Shown in pieces: positions 40,969-49,950 of a DNA stretch of 64,000 nt; the first letter of the stretch is position 1, and every line of letters begins with the position of its first letter. A program made the translations under genes and the position numbers. Where the stretch lies: positions 3,395,048-3,459,047 of the forward strand of contig SMSO01000031.1 of assembly GCA_004764695.1 (NCBI GenBank), written 5' to 3'. The notes below the pieces were generated by a model. It was not told where the DNA came from and did no database searches. It saw only the letters and a list, made by a program, of their open reading frames with translations. The stretch is from Schizochytrium sp. TIO01. Taxonomy: Eukaryota; Sar; Bigyra; Thraustochytrida; Thraustochytriidae.

Positions 40969-42529
40969 TGACGACCGGCGGGAGGTACGCGATGACGAAA
41001 ACCTGGATTCGGAGTTTGTCGATTTGAAAAAGAATGTCAATAGCGACGAAGTCGAGGATGGTACGCCTTTTTGGATTAGTGTTTTTCCTTTAGAACGATC
41101 AGTAGGGATCAAAGGAAATCTAGAGGCTCAAAACTGTTATATAGTAGGTATCTCAAGTGGAAATTTTGCCATGGATGTGACCCGTCGCTACTCGAAGCGC
41201 TGGTCAGCTACATCAAAGTATCGTCATAACGAAAAAGACGGTTGGTGGCAGTTTTGCGTCTTGCTTGGTCTTCAGGAGCAAGGACGCCAGTGGCTTCAGC
41301 AAAATGGATCAAAGCTATCGCGAAGACAAAAGAAAGCTTTTAGTATTGCAAGATCGCCTATGGTAGTTTCCAGAGAAGAGCAAGAGCTCATGACACAAGC
41401 GCGATGCGAAGGCATGCCAACAAATCTTGATGGCTTTCGAAGGCACTCCACTTATGTGTTACTCAAGCACTTACGTCGTTATGAAGCTATCAAACCAGGT
41501 GTAAAACCTGCAGGATACTTCAAAGGCACAGAAGTTCACTTGCGAGAACACATTGCTGAGCTCAAATCTAAAACAGGCTGGCGACGTGAAGCTCGCGTAA
41601 TTCGTTCTGACGAATTGAAATCTCCTTATAAGCTTGTCGATCCTATCCGTCGCAATGGAACAGTTACATCCACTAACGCTGCTGATAACACGTCAACGCA
41701 GCCCCTGTCTGATGTGGTAGAGCCTGCAGAGCTTGATATTGTGGCGAAGAGCTTAAACGATACTCTGGAAAATGCACAACAGCAAGGCGAAGTGATTTGC
41801 AGTCCTGACAATGGCCAGGAGCAGCAAACGAAGGATGACGATGGTAGCTCTTCGGAAGTCGAGGACAACGAAACTGGAAAAATATCACTTTATGGATATT
41901 GGCAAACTGATGCTTACGAGCCTCCAGAGGTAGGTCCAAACGGGGAAATCCCTAAGAATAAGTATGGAAATGTCGAGATGTGGAGTCCAGCTCATTGTCC
42001 TCGTGGTGCCGAACATGTACGTGTTGACCTTGCTGCCCAAGCTGCCAAAAGTATTGGTATTGATTATGCGCCTGCAATGGTAGGGTTCGAACATCGCGAT
42101 TTTCGTATGCTTCCCAAAATCGAAGGTGTTATTGTTGCATCTGCACATGCGCAAACTGTACGAGATGCAGCCGAAGCTCTTCAACTGGAGCGCTTAGAGA
42201 AAGCAAGGAGAAAGCGCACTGAACGTGTTTTGAAGTATTGGGAGATGCTATTCAAAGCAGTTCTTGTAAAAGCTCAGCTTTCACAGCGGTACAACAACCA
42301 AAACAGTGAGGCTGCTCAAGAAGACCATTCCGTAGGGGATGGGACATGCGATGGTGAAAGTCAAAAGCTTACGAATGATGCACCGGTGCGTTTGCGCAGT
42401 TCCGAATTATGCAAACACGAGTTTCGTGAACAAAAACGTGTTAAAAACAGCTTAGATGTTGCTGGGTTTCAAGGAACATCGCTAGTGTGCATACATTGCA
42501 ACGTCAGAAAGCAAGAGGAGGAAATATAA
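39866..42529 (+). CDS. XPC: XPC/Rad4 DNA-damage recognition protein
   Basis: An 887-residue homologue of XPC/Rad4, the nucleotide-excision-repair factor that senses helix distortion in the nucleus. An acidic N-terminus is followed by the transglutaminase-like fold, split by an insertion: LLCQLARALRLNKACDSQML (about 135), LLQIFIILARSVGIPCRLVT (about 235), then FWISVFPLERSVGIKGN (about 400). Three beta-hairpin domains follow: BHD1 (GFRRHSTYVLLKHLRRYEAI, about 520), BHD2 (LYGYWQTDAYEPP) and BHD3 (YAPAMVGFEHRDFRMLPKIE, about 735). The insertion holds an Asp tract at about 345-370. The last 45 residues carry CKHEF and CIHC, a possible zinc knuckle. I chose the ATG at 39866; the frame opens slightly earlier without an ATG. 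Confidence 0.92.
40896..40975 (+). repeat. GAY triplet array within XPC
   Basis: GAC/GAT/AAC repeats coding an uninterrupted Asp/Asn tract between the two halves of the transglutaminase-like fold. Confidence 0.9.
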
Positions 42530-42746
42530 TGAATGCATTACGTGTCTAGGTTAAAGCGGCGTGCTCTTTTAAGTATAGGCATCTAAATGAATTGAATAAT
42601 TATCTTATCTGTCGTTTGATATATCTATCTATATAAAGAGCGCTTGTGCATCTCAGCTTCTCATTTATGTATCTTTATACATCGCTAATTTACATGTCTA
42701 CGTTTGGCCGAATTAAATCAAAAGTTTGACGCGGGTATATCACGAC

Positions 42747-45700
42747 TTACACCTTTAAACCCAGCCGCCGGTAATAGTTGCAACGAAGTTCAAAGGATTG
42801 CACTTCTCTGGATTTACGAAGGTATGGACGAATCTGCTTGACCCCACTGGTGTCAAAATGAGGGAGATTATTTGGAGCTACTCGCTCCACAGAAATTGTT
42901 AAGGAATCATGAACACTCCGTAGGACTTCCTTAGAAAGCTGCTTGATTCTCGATTTAGAGTGTGTTGATGCTACTCGCTTTGCTTCGGATTCCCTTCTTT
43001 GAGAATCTTGAAGGGCTCGAACAACATTTGACTCTTCAAGCTTTGGCCCACGTCGCCGTCTGGATTTTTTTTTGCCAATACTTTTTTTAGAAATACTGGA
43101 CTTTCGTGAAGATGTTTCTTGAAAAACATCGTGTTCCTCAAGAAGCGCACGAATCAACCGTTCGCGATGCCCTATTTTCGATATGCCCATCTCTTTCAGA
43201 GTTTCTTTGAATTCTTTCTTATCTCGCAGACACATTTTGACAAGAAGTTGAACATCAGTGAGCTCTTCTTCAATGAACCTAGGGAGAAGGTTCTCCATCT
43301 CAAGATTTCGCAAGAAGAGAGCAATTTCACCAGAGCTTTGCGCAGAAGATGATATCACTGAAGATGAGGATGTTGAGATTACTCCAGTGGTGGCAGTAGT
43401 CTCGCTTGCATCACTAGGAATCATGTCGTGTCTTTGGAGGTGTTTGTGAAAGCTTGAAGCTGAGGAAGCTAGTAGAGGGGATGTAAAGGAAGACTGCTCA
43501 TCACTTTCTGGCCCTGGTGTCTCGGGTATTTCAAATGAGCTCAGATTTCTCATCCTTTTTGAATGTGTAAAGGTATTTGCCTTGTATGTATCTTGGGAGC
43601 AGACGGAGTTGGAGGATGAAGACGGTGACAGTGAGGACATCTTCCAGGTGTTTACGTATCCTGCAGAGAGCGGCGTACATGTTGAAGTTGTTGGCACTTC
43701 GGTACCACGGCGCTGCCAGTCTCGAGCACCCACCGAGAGGCGCGCGCTTATTGAAAGGTAATCTTCGCTGTTCAGACGAGTTCGAGATGGCTGGTTAGCA
43801 AGTGGTCCAAGACTGTCTCGACCGATTTCGCCCCCATCAATGGTTTCTGCGGTTGAATTAAATGATTTTTCCATGCCATGGTGCCGTAAACGCTTCTGCT
43901 CTCTCAATGCCTGCTGTCGCCAAGCGCAGAGCGCACTGTCCCCAGATGAAACTGAGTCTGATTTTGGTCTTGTACCTAGGCCTTCTTCCATGTTGGGCGG
44001 TTTGCGAATACAAAAACTACTTGATTCGTCTAAAGTTTTGGAAACTGCATCCTTGTCTTCGTCTTTATTTCCATATTCATTTCCATTTTCAAAGTCATCA
44101 TCTTCGAAATTTTCTTCAGCGTTGAAACCAATTTCGGAGCAAGATACGGTTGAACATTCATCTCCTGGAACCTCTTCCATTTCAATGCCATTCTCAACAC
44201 ATGGCATAGCGTCCAAATCTTCAAGTCTCTGACCGGCGCTACCAAGACTGTAAATGCTTTCGTCACATGCGAGAGGGTCGAACTTTTCATCATCCTGATT
44301 GAAATCCGAAAACTGCTCTGGAGTAGGAGGCAGGGGAACTGGTGACCGCAACCAATGAAAGCCAAGGGACCTTGTACTTTCTGGTGTTGCACAACCAGTC
44401 ATACAAGGTTTAATTGCTTCTTGCTCACGTTGGTAGCGCTGGGCTCGCAGATACTCTGAGAGCGGGCTTGCGCGCCGAAAGTTTCCATTCGCAGCTCTGC
44501 GCACAGACGCTAACGTTGGCCGCATATCTTCTTTGTCATCAATACTTTCTTTACAGAAAGCAGTTTCACTTTTGGCCGAGACGAAGGGAGCTCCATGATC
44601 TGGAAATGGTGAGTCGGGACTTGCGTGCTCATTATAATCCGATTTAACCAGTGTTGTGGCACTATGAGAAATCCCATTTTTTTCTCCCTCATGTGCCAGG
44701 TACTCAGCTGAACTAATAGAAGCCCTCGAGCTACTTTCTTCTTCGTTGTCGTCGTCGCTTTGTTCAGCATTTATGCGGCGAGATAGATGTGAGCGATTGC
44801 GACGAGCTCCTGTAGATGAAGAGCGTGGCGGTCTTAGTCTTGCAAGACTTGCCTGGACGCGGGCTGGGCTTCCCATAACACGACGGACAACATCATCATC
44901 AACTTCAAGGTGTTGCTCAAGAAGATGCTTAATGATAGATTGGGGTGAAAGAACCCCTTGCGCACTGTCGTTTTGCTGTGCGCTAGCAACGAGGCGGTTG
45001 ACAGCTTGCTGTGGGCGGTATTCCCGGACTAAATCTGCCACTTTTGTTGTAAGCGCATTTCGAAAAAGAGCCTGAAAGGCTGCTTTCTTTTGTGCAAACG
45101 ACGCTTTGTTAACAAGACGACCAACTAGTGACTGCCTTCTCTTTCTTCTAGTTGCTGTCATACTCCATGTTTGAAAGACCTCCCGGAGGCAGCGTAAACG
45201 CCTATTGCGAGCAAAGTTCCTTGAGAGAAGGTCCAAGAGACGCTCATTGACTTTCCGGCTAGGTGAAGCTCTTTGCTTCAGCTTTGACCAGGCAAAGTTT
45301 AACCAGTGTCTCTTAATGAGACTGTGCACTCGCACGAGGATGGCTTGGCGTCTTCGGAAATGCGACGGAACTCTGCGTGGTCCAAAGTAGTCTAATGCTA
45401 CGCTCTGCGCAAATTCGTACTGAGTTGGGTCGCACAGGTGGTCGAGATGCTCAAACTTTTCATCACTTCCCGTGATGAAGCAGTCAAACACAAATCGCGA
45501 GTCAAAGTACAGTGTGATGTCGTTAACATCCTCAACTACCTGCGCCTTCACTGGCCCGTGTACGAACTGGGGAGCAAGCTCCGTCTCGAACCATTCAATC
45601 ACTGATTTCCTCGGGTTGACTTTGGCCTCAAGTCTATGCTGCTCTGTCACCCGCATTGGGGTCTCTCCAATGATCACCTCAACTTCGGCTCGGCATCCTG

Positions 45701-45782
45701 TCGTTGCCAATCGCTTGTTCTTGCGCACTCGTGCAAGTACCTGAACAGGGTCTTTTTCCAAGACACTGGTCATGGCCATCAT
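42747..45782 (-). CDS. SAM-domain protein with SFI1-like helical repeats
   Basis: A 1,011-residue protein not assigned to a named family. The N-terminal 130 residues form an unrecognised globular region. Residues about 140-260 contain several helices of the pattern 'F/L..F..W' with basic spacing (HWLNFAWSKLKQRA, LREVFQTWSM, KKAAFQALFRNA), resembling SFI1-type centrin-binding repeats. A long acidic/Ser-rich disordered region follows (about 280-800). A SAM domain lies at about 814-885 (EIALFLRNLEMENLLPRFIE, LLVKMCLRD, MGISKIGHRERLIRALLEEH). A basic segment after it (KKSIGKKKSRRRRG) could be a nuclear localisation or nucleic-acid-binding patch. A centriolar scaffold role is inference. The start uses the first of three closely spaced Met codons. 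Confidence 0.65.
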   Translation of the reverse strand: MMAMTSVLEKDPVQVLARVRKNKRLATTGCRAEVEVIIGETPMRVTEQHRLEAKVNPRKSVIEWFETELAPQFVHGPVKAQVVEDVNDITLYFDSRFVFDCFITGSDEKFEHLDHLCDPTQYEFAQSVALDYFGPRRVPSHFRRRQAILVRVHSLIKRHWLNFAWSKLKQRASPSRKVNERLLDLLSRNFARNRRLRCLREVFQTWSMTATRRKRRQSLVGRLVNKASFAQKKAAFQALFRNALTTKVADLVREYRPQQAVNRLVASAQQNDSAQGVLSPQSIIKHLLEQHLEVDDDVVRRVMGSPARVQASLARLRPPRSSSTGARRNRSHLSRRINAEQSDDDNEEESSSRASISSAEYLAHEGEKNGISHSATTLVKSDYNEHASPDSPFPDHGAPFVSAKSETAFCKESIDDKEDMRPTLASVRRAANGNFRRASPLSEYLRAQRYQREQEAIKPCMTGCATPESTRSLGFHWLRSPVPLPPTPEQFSDFNQDDEKFDPLACDESIYSLGSAGQRLEDLDAMPCVENGIEMEEVPGDECSTVSCSEIGFNAEENFEDDDFENGNEYGNKDEDKDAVSKTLDESSSFCIRKPPNMEEGLGTRPKSDSVSSGDSALCAWRQQALREQKRLRHHGMEKSFNSTAETIDGGEIGRDSLGPLANQPSRTRLNSEDYLSISARLSVGARDWQRRGTEVPTTSTCTPLSAGYVNTWKMSSLSPSSSSNSVCSQDTYKANTFTHSKRMRNLSSFEIPETPGPESDEQSSFTSPLLASSASSFHKHLQRHDMIPSDASETTATTGVISTSSSSVISSSAQSSGEIALFLRNLEMENLLPRFIEEELTDVQLLVKMCLRDKKEFKETLKEMGISKIGHRERLIRALLEEHDVFQETSSRKSSISKKSIGKKKSRRRRGPKLEESNVVRALQDSQRRESEAKRVASTHSKSRIKQLSKEVLRSVHDSLTISVERVAPNNLPHFDTSGVKQIRPYLRKSREVQSFELRCNYYRRLGLKV

Positions 45783-46038
45783 GGTCCCTCAATCTTCAAT
45801 CTTCCGCACACTCTGCCACTCAAACGAAGAACCCGTTCAGGAGTTCGACTCCCGGCGCGGGAGGAAGACGACTACCGCGCCGCAAGCCCGATTTCCAAGC
45901 GCCCGCTGCGATTTACTGCACCAAGAACCGGTTATGCTGCGAGCACAAGCGATCGATAACAAACGAAACCTGGACTTGAGCTCGAACTTGAGCCAATCGG
46001 AATCGACAATGAACGTTTGTTTTTAACTTGAAAAGTCG

Positions 46039-46040
46039 TT

Positions 46041-46073
<33 letters not shown>
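46039..46073. repeat. (TTTC)n microsatellite
   Basis: About eight perfect TTTC units read directly. Confidence 0.95.
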
Positions 46074-46074
<1 letters not shown>

Positions 46075-46361
46075 TAAAGTCCTTTACGTTCAAGCTTTTA
46101 ATAATTATTATACGGATAGTCTTTCATTGCAATTTTTCGTCATAAACAATCGATCACTGATTCTTTCTTTCTCGCCGTCGTTATTATCCAGCTACCCGAA
46201 GACGAACTTGCTTCCTTTCTCTAACGAGTCCCCTTCGCGCCGCTAAAGATGCCGCTAAAGGTCCTCTTCATCAGAACAACAGTGACAACAGTGCGTTCGC
46301 AGAGGTCGAAGAGGAAGAGCCCAAACTGAGTTGTCGTCAAGATCATCAAAACCACTGTTGA

Positions 46362-46495
46362 AACAAACAAACAAACCAATACAAACAAACAAACAAACAA
46401 ACAAACAAACAAACAAACAAACAAACAAACAAACAAACAAACAAACAAACAAACAAACAAACAAACAAACAAACAAACAAACAAACAAACAAACA

Positions 46496-46529
<34 letters not shown>

Positions 46530-46530
46530 T
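46362..46530. repeat. (AAAC)n followed by (AATC)n compound microsatellite
   Basis: About 30 uninterrupted AAAC units (46380-46500) after a short imperfect start, then about seven AATC units and an AT-rich edge. Confidence 0.95.
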
Positions 46531-46835
46531 AATTAGTTAATTTTCACTCTGGTATCTTCTTCTTCTTACTAATTAATAATTAATATACGGCCATTGCGCG
46601 TGAGTGACTCTTTTCCGCAACTGCTCACAACAAAAGAGCTCAATGCCTTTCATTCCATACAAATCCAGAAACCTATCATGCATGTATGTATGTAGACAGC
46701 TGCAGACGAAACAGGCGATGCCGCCGCTGGTGGCGTTCTCGGAGCCGGCCTCTGTGTCCTTGGCCGCCTCGCTCAAGATCAGCGTCGAGACGGCCAAAGC
46801 AGAGGAAACCAAACCAATGCAAAGCAAAGTCACCG

Positions 46836-46837
<2 letters not shown>

Positions 46838-46866
<29 letters not shown>
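46838..46866. repeat. (GATT)n microsatellite
   Basis: About seven GATT units, the reverse complement of the AATC array at 46.5 kb, so the two could pair. Confidence 0.9.
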
Positions 46867-46867
<1 letters not shown>

Positions 46868-47556
46868 GAAATAGAAATCATTTTCCTTTTCCTTTTCCCT
46901 TTCTCGTTTTTGACGACGATAGATAACGAAAGAAAGAACTGAAATGCAATGCAAACCAACCAACCTCTGCAAATGCCAAACCGTGTCGCAGGCTCTCGCG
47001 TAGAAAGAGGCCTTCAAAGGCGGCGGCGAGCTCCTCTTGGGGCTCTAAATCAAGGCCCCAGAATCGACTCGGGAGCTCCGGTGTCTTGAAAGAACCAGGG
47101 TTGAAGACCGTAGTTTGGGCATGCATTAACTGTCTTTTTCCATGATCGTAACAATTTTTATTCCAAAGATATTATTTTCAGTTAAACACTAAATGAAGTG
47201 AATATAAAATAACAAAATAAACATATGCAGAGAGAGAGAGAGATATCTATTTTGTTGTCAGAAAGAAAAAGAAGAAAAAGAAGTACTCACTCACTTCAGC
47301 AAAATGCTCTTTCAGGATTCCAAGATTAACTTTACGAAAGCATTTGTCGTTCCGCAAGACGAAGGAAGCGTGGCAGGCACTTGAGCAAAGATAATCACCG
47401 GTTTGGCGTGGCCCAGGTCTTCTTGCTTGCAAGAGGGGACCCGGGAGCCGCAACACTGGACCGGAGATACGTAGTCCCGCGAGGATCCGGTTTCTGAGAA
47501 AAGTCTTTCTTTCTCTCTTAGGTCGACTCCTGCCTTTTTTCTCCCTTATTCTTATT

Positions 47557-47863
47557 AACAAACAAACAAACAAACAAACAAACAAACAAACAAACAAACA
47601 AACAAACAAACAAACAAACAAACAAACAAACAAACAAACAAACAAACAAACAAACAAACAAACAAACAAACAAACAAACAAACAAACAAACAAACAAACA
47701 AACAAACAAACAAACAAACAAACAAACAAACAAACAAACAAACAAACAAACAAACAAACAAACAAACAAACAAACAAACAAACAAACAAACAAACAAACA
47801 AACAAACAAACAAACAAACAAACAAACAAACAAACAAACAAACAAACAAACAAACAAACAAAA
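47557..47863. repeat. Long (AAAC)n array, about 76 units
   Basis: A perfect tetranucleotide array of roughly 306 bp with no visible interruption. It creates apparent repeat proteins in all minus-strand frames. Confidence 0.97.
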
Positions 47864-47898
47864 AGCTCTCAATTGAAAAGCAAAGCTCTTTATTTTCA

Positions 47899-47982
47899 CA
47901 AATAAGAAAAGGTAAGAAAAGGTAAGAAAAGATAAGAAAAGAAAAGGAAAGGAAAAAGAGAAAAAGAAGAAGAAGAAGAAGA
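47899..47982. repeat. Purine-only A/G tract
   Basis: Imperfect GGTAAGAAAA, GGAAAAG and AAG units. Almost purely purine on the plus strand. Confidence 0.85.
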
Positions 47983-48404
47983 CCTGCTATTTGTAAGGAG
48001 AGGCAGGAAGGTCTTTCAAACATGTACGGAAACCTAACAAAAAGGATACCCGAATAACGAATATGATGGATGAAAACAAACTGCCATAAATGAGAGGACT
48101 TAATTGGGGTTTACAACTTCTTCCCTTCAAAGCGACGGATGCATCGGTGCGTATCCCGTCCACGATGGGAAAGAGCGCAGTCAAAGGCGCTGAGCACTCA
48201 ATCCTCGTGCAGGAAAGAAACCTCCGATGAAAGCTCCACCGGTTCCCGCTCCGTCGCCTTTGGCGTCTTGCTTCTATGGTGCTCTCGCGGCCTTTGGGAG
48301 CCTTGTGCGGCTCCTTCGCGTCGCTCTTCTAAACGCTGGCCAAGATCTCGCTTGCGACGGTTGCACATGCCTGAACAATCGATCAATTAATTGCGATTGA
48401 TTCA

Positions 48405-48540
48405 TTCATCGATTGTTTGATTTATCGATTGTTTGATTTATCGATTGTTTGATTTATCGATTGTTTGATTTATCGATTGATTGACTGATTGATTGACTGA
48501 TTGATTGACTGATTGACTGACTGATTGATTGATTGATTGA
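48405..48540. repeat. 16-bp minisatellite (four copies) merging into GATT/GACT repeats
   Basis: Unit ATCGATTGTTTGATTT in four copies (48409-48478), then GATTGACT variants up to 48540. Confidence 0.9.
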
Positions 48541-48550
48541 ATGATCAAAA

Positions 48551-48670
48551 TTACTTCATCGATCACTTCATCGATCACTTCATCAATCACTTCACCGATT
48601 GCTTCATCGATTACTTCATCGATCACTCCATCGACCACTCCATCGATCACTCCATCGATTACTTCATCGA
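48551..48670. repeat. 12-bp minisatellite, about 10 copies
   Basis: Unit TCACTTCATCGA with point variants. Because the unit is a multiple of three, all frames stay open across it and yield four-residue periodic peptides. It ends in a run of TCGA. Confidence 0.92.
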
Positions 48671-49021
48671 TCGATCGATCGGTTGTTCAAGTTCTGGGGC
48701 ACTCCCCGCGGTCGTTAGATTCCTCGCGCGCCTTGAGCGCCGGGTTTCCAGCTGACCTGCGGCAGTCTGCTCGACCCGGCTCCGCCTAAAATCCGCACGC
48801 GGCCTGCAGAGCGCCACGCCAGAGGTTTTCGCTGCTCAGGAGCTCACTCGTCTACCAGCTAGTTCGAGAGGCGTTTGCAAGAGCTCTGCGCTGCATATTG
48901 GGCTCGGCCTGGCTCGAGATGCACGCACGTACGCCAGTCGAACCATCGTAAAGGACGATCAATCTAAGTGCCGGTTTGTTTGCAATTTGTATGTCTGTGG
49001 TTTCTCTTCTGACCTCGCCGT

Positions 49022-49058
49022 GAAAGACCTGAAAGACCCGAAAGACCCGAAAGACCCG
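49022..49058. repeat. 9-bp minisatellite, four copies
   Basis: Unit GAAAGACCC (first copy GAAAGACCT), in a GC-rich patch. Confidence 0.9.
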
Positions 49059-49369
49059 TTTCGTCTCGTCCCATACTGAGCTGGGACGAAGAAGCATAGC
49101 TCTGCGAGGGCTCTGCGAGGGCTCCTCGAAGACGTTTGCCATCATGGCCCACGGCTCCGTGCGCAACAAACGCCTCCACGCCTTGCGCGTTTGCAGCTTA
49201 GGTAGTTGGTATTCAGATACATGGGTTTAGAATTTCGAAGATTGCCCTAGATGGAAATTGGAAGTCGACCAAAGAGAGGGTCCGGCCCCGAGTACTTGTC
49301 GTGTTCGTCTTCGACGTCGCCTTTTTCGCTCGGATGTTGGCCTTTTGACTAGCTGCTCATATCCAATAA

Positions 49370-49620
49370 CGATGGTTGCTAGCTGCTTGAGAAATCTTAC
49401 TACACTGAAGCTCCAGATCTACATGTGTTGGGGGAAATCACCGCGGCGGGAGGATATAACCGCCGCAGTGAAGCAAATTCCAGGAGCACTTTCTGCTGGT
49501 CCAATTGTGTGCGCTCCTTTCTCTGTAAACAATTTGGTTTGGGGTGACGATGTCAGAATAAATGGCTTTGCTATTCTTTCAAAAAACAAAACAAAAAAAG
49601 ACTTGAACAAACGCCACTAG
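49370..49620 (+). CDS. Possible small hypothetical protein
   Basis: An ATG-started frame of 82 codons in a GC-balanced patch, with varied composition (NNLVWGDDVRINGFAILSKN) and a Lys-rich end. The frame is open upstream to 49258 without a clear start. No family recognised, and no splice partner seen. It may be chance. Confidence 0.25.
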
Positions 49621-49950
49621 TGACTTGGACCGTTCGCTAAAAGAGGCGCGTAGGGCAGATTCTCGATTGTCAAACCAAGCGCAGGGATGCGGAGCCAATC
49701 TTCCGGTGATGATGAATATTGGACTCGTATTTAAAGAGCTCTGGGAAAGGAAATGTACGGAGGTGTGTAATGCAAGCGACCCGAGACAACTTCTCGCCTA
49801 ACGACCACGCTGGGGCAATATAATCAATTTGATTATTTACAGGATATCATATCATACTACTTACTATTCATAAACAGAAATAAACAGAAAAGCGATGTTA
49901 CAGTCACAAAACTACTCTTATTGACACATGATTCTCGAAGAAGAGATTGT

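Larger units (their letters stand above)
45783..49950. other. Repeat-rich island with GC patches
   Basis: About 4.2 kb where tetranucleotide and minisatellite arrays alternate with GC-rich patches (near 46.7, 47.0, 47.4, 48.2, 48.8, 49.1 and 49.3 kb). Long Phe-Val-Cys-Leu frames here are artefacts of the AAAC arrays. Some GC patches carry open frames on the minus strand (for example 48852-49210) or plus strand (49370-49620), without recognisable families. They may be exons of an undetected gene, decayed sequence or an RNA locus. Confidence 0.55.

Noticed and set aside
40630-41112. Ser-rich minus frame opposite XPC
   Set aside because: Shadow of the Asp-coding triplet array in XPC.
45835-45865. 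tRNA T-arm-like sequence (GAGTTCGACTCCC)
   Set aside because: No acceptor stem or anticodon arm can be paired around it on either strand.
46221-48023. Long minus-strand frames made of repeated Phe-Val-Cys-Leu units
   Set aside because: They are the translation of (AAAC)n arrays on the opposite strand; all frames of a 4-bp repeat stay open. No support for a protein.
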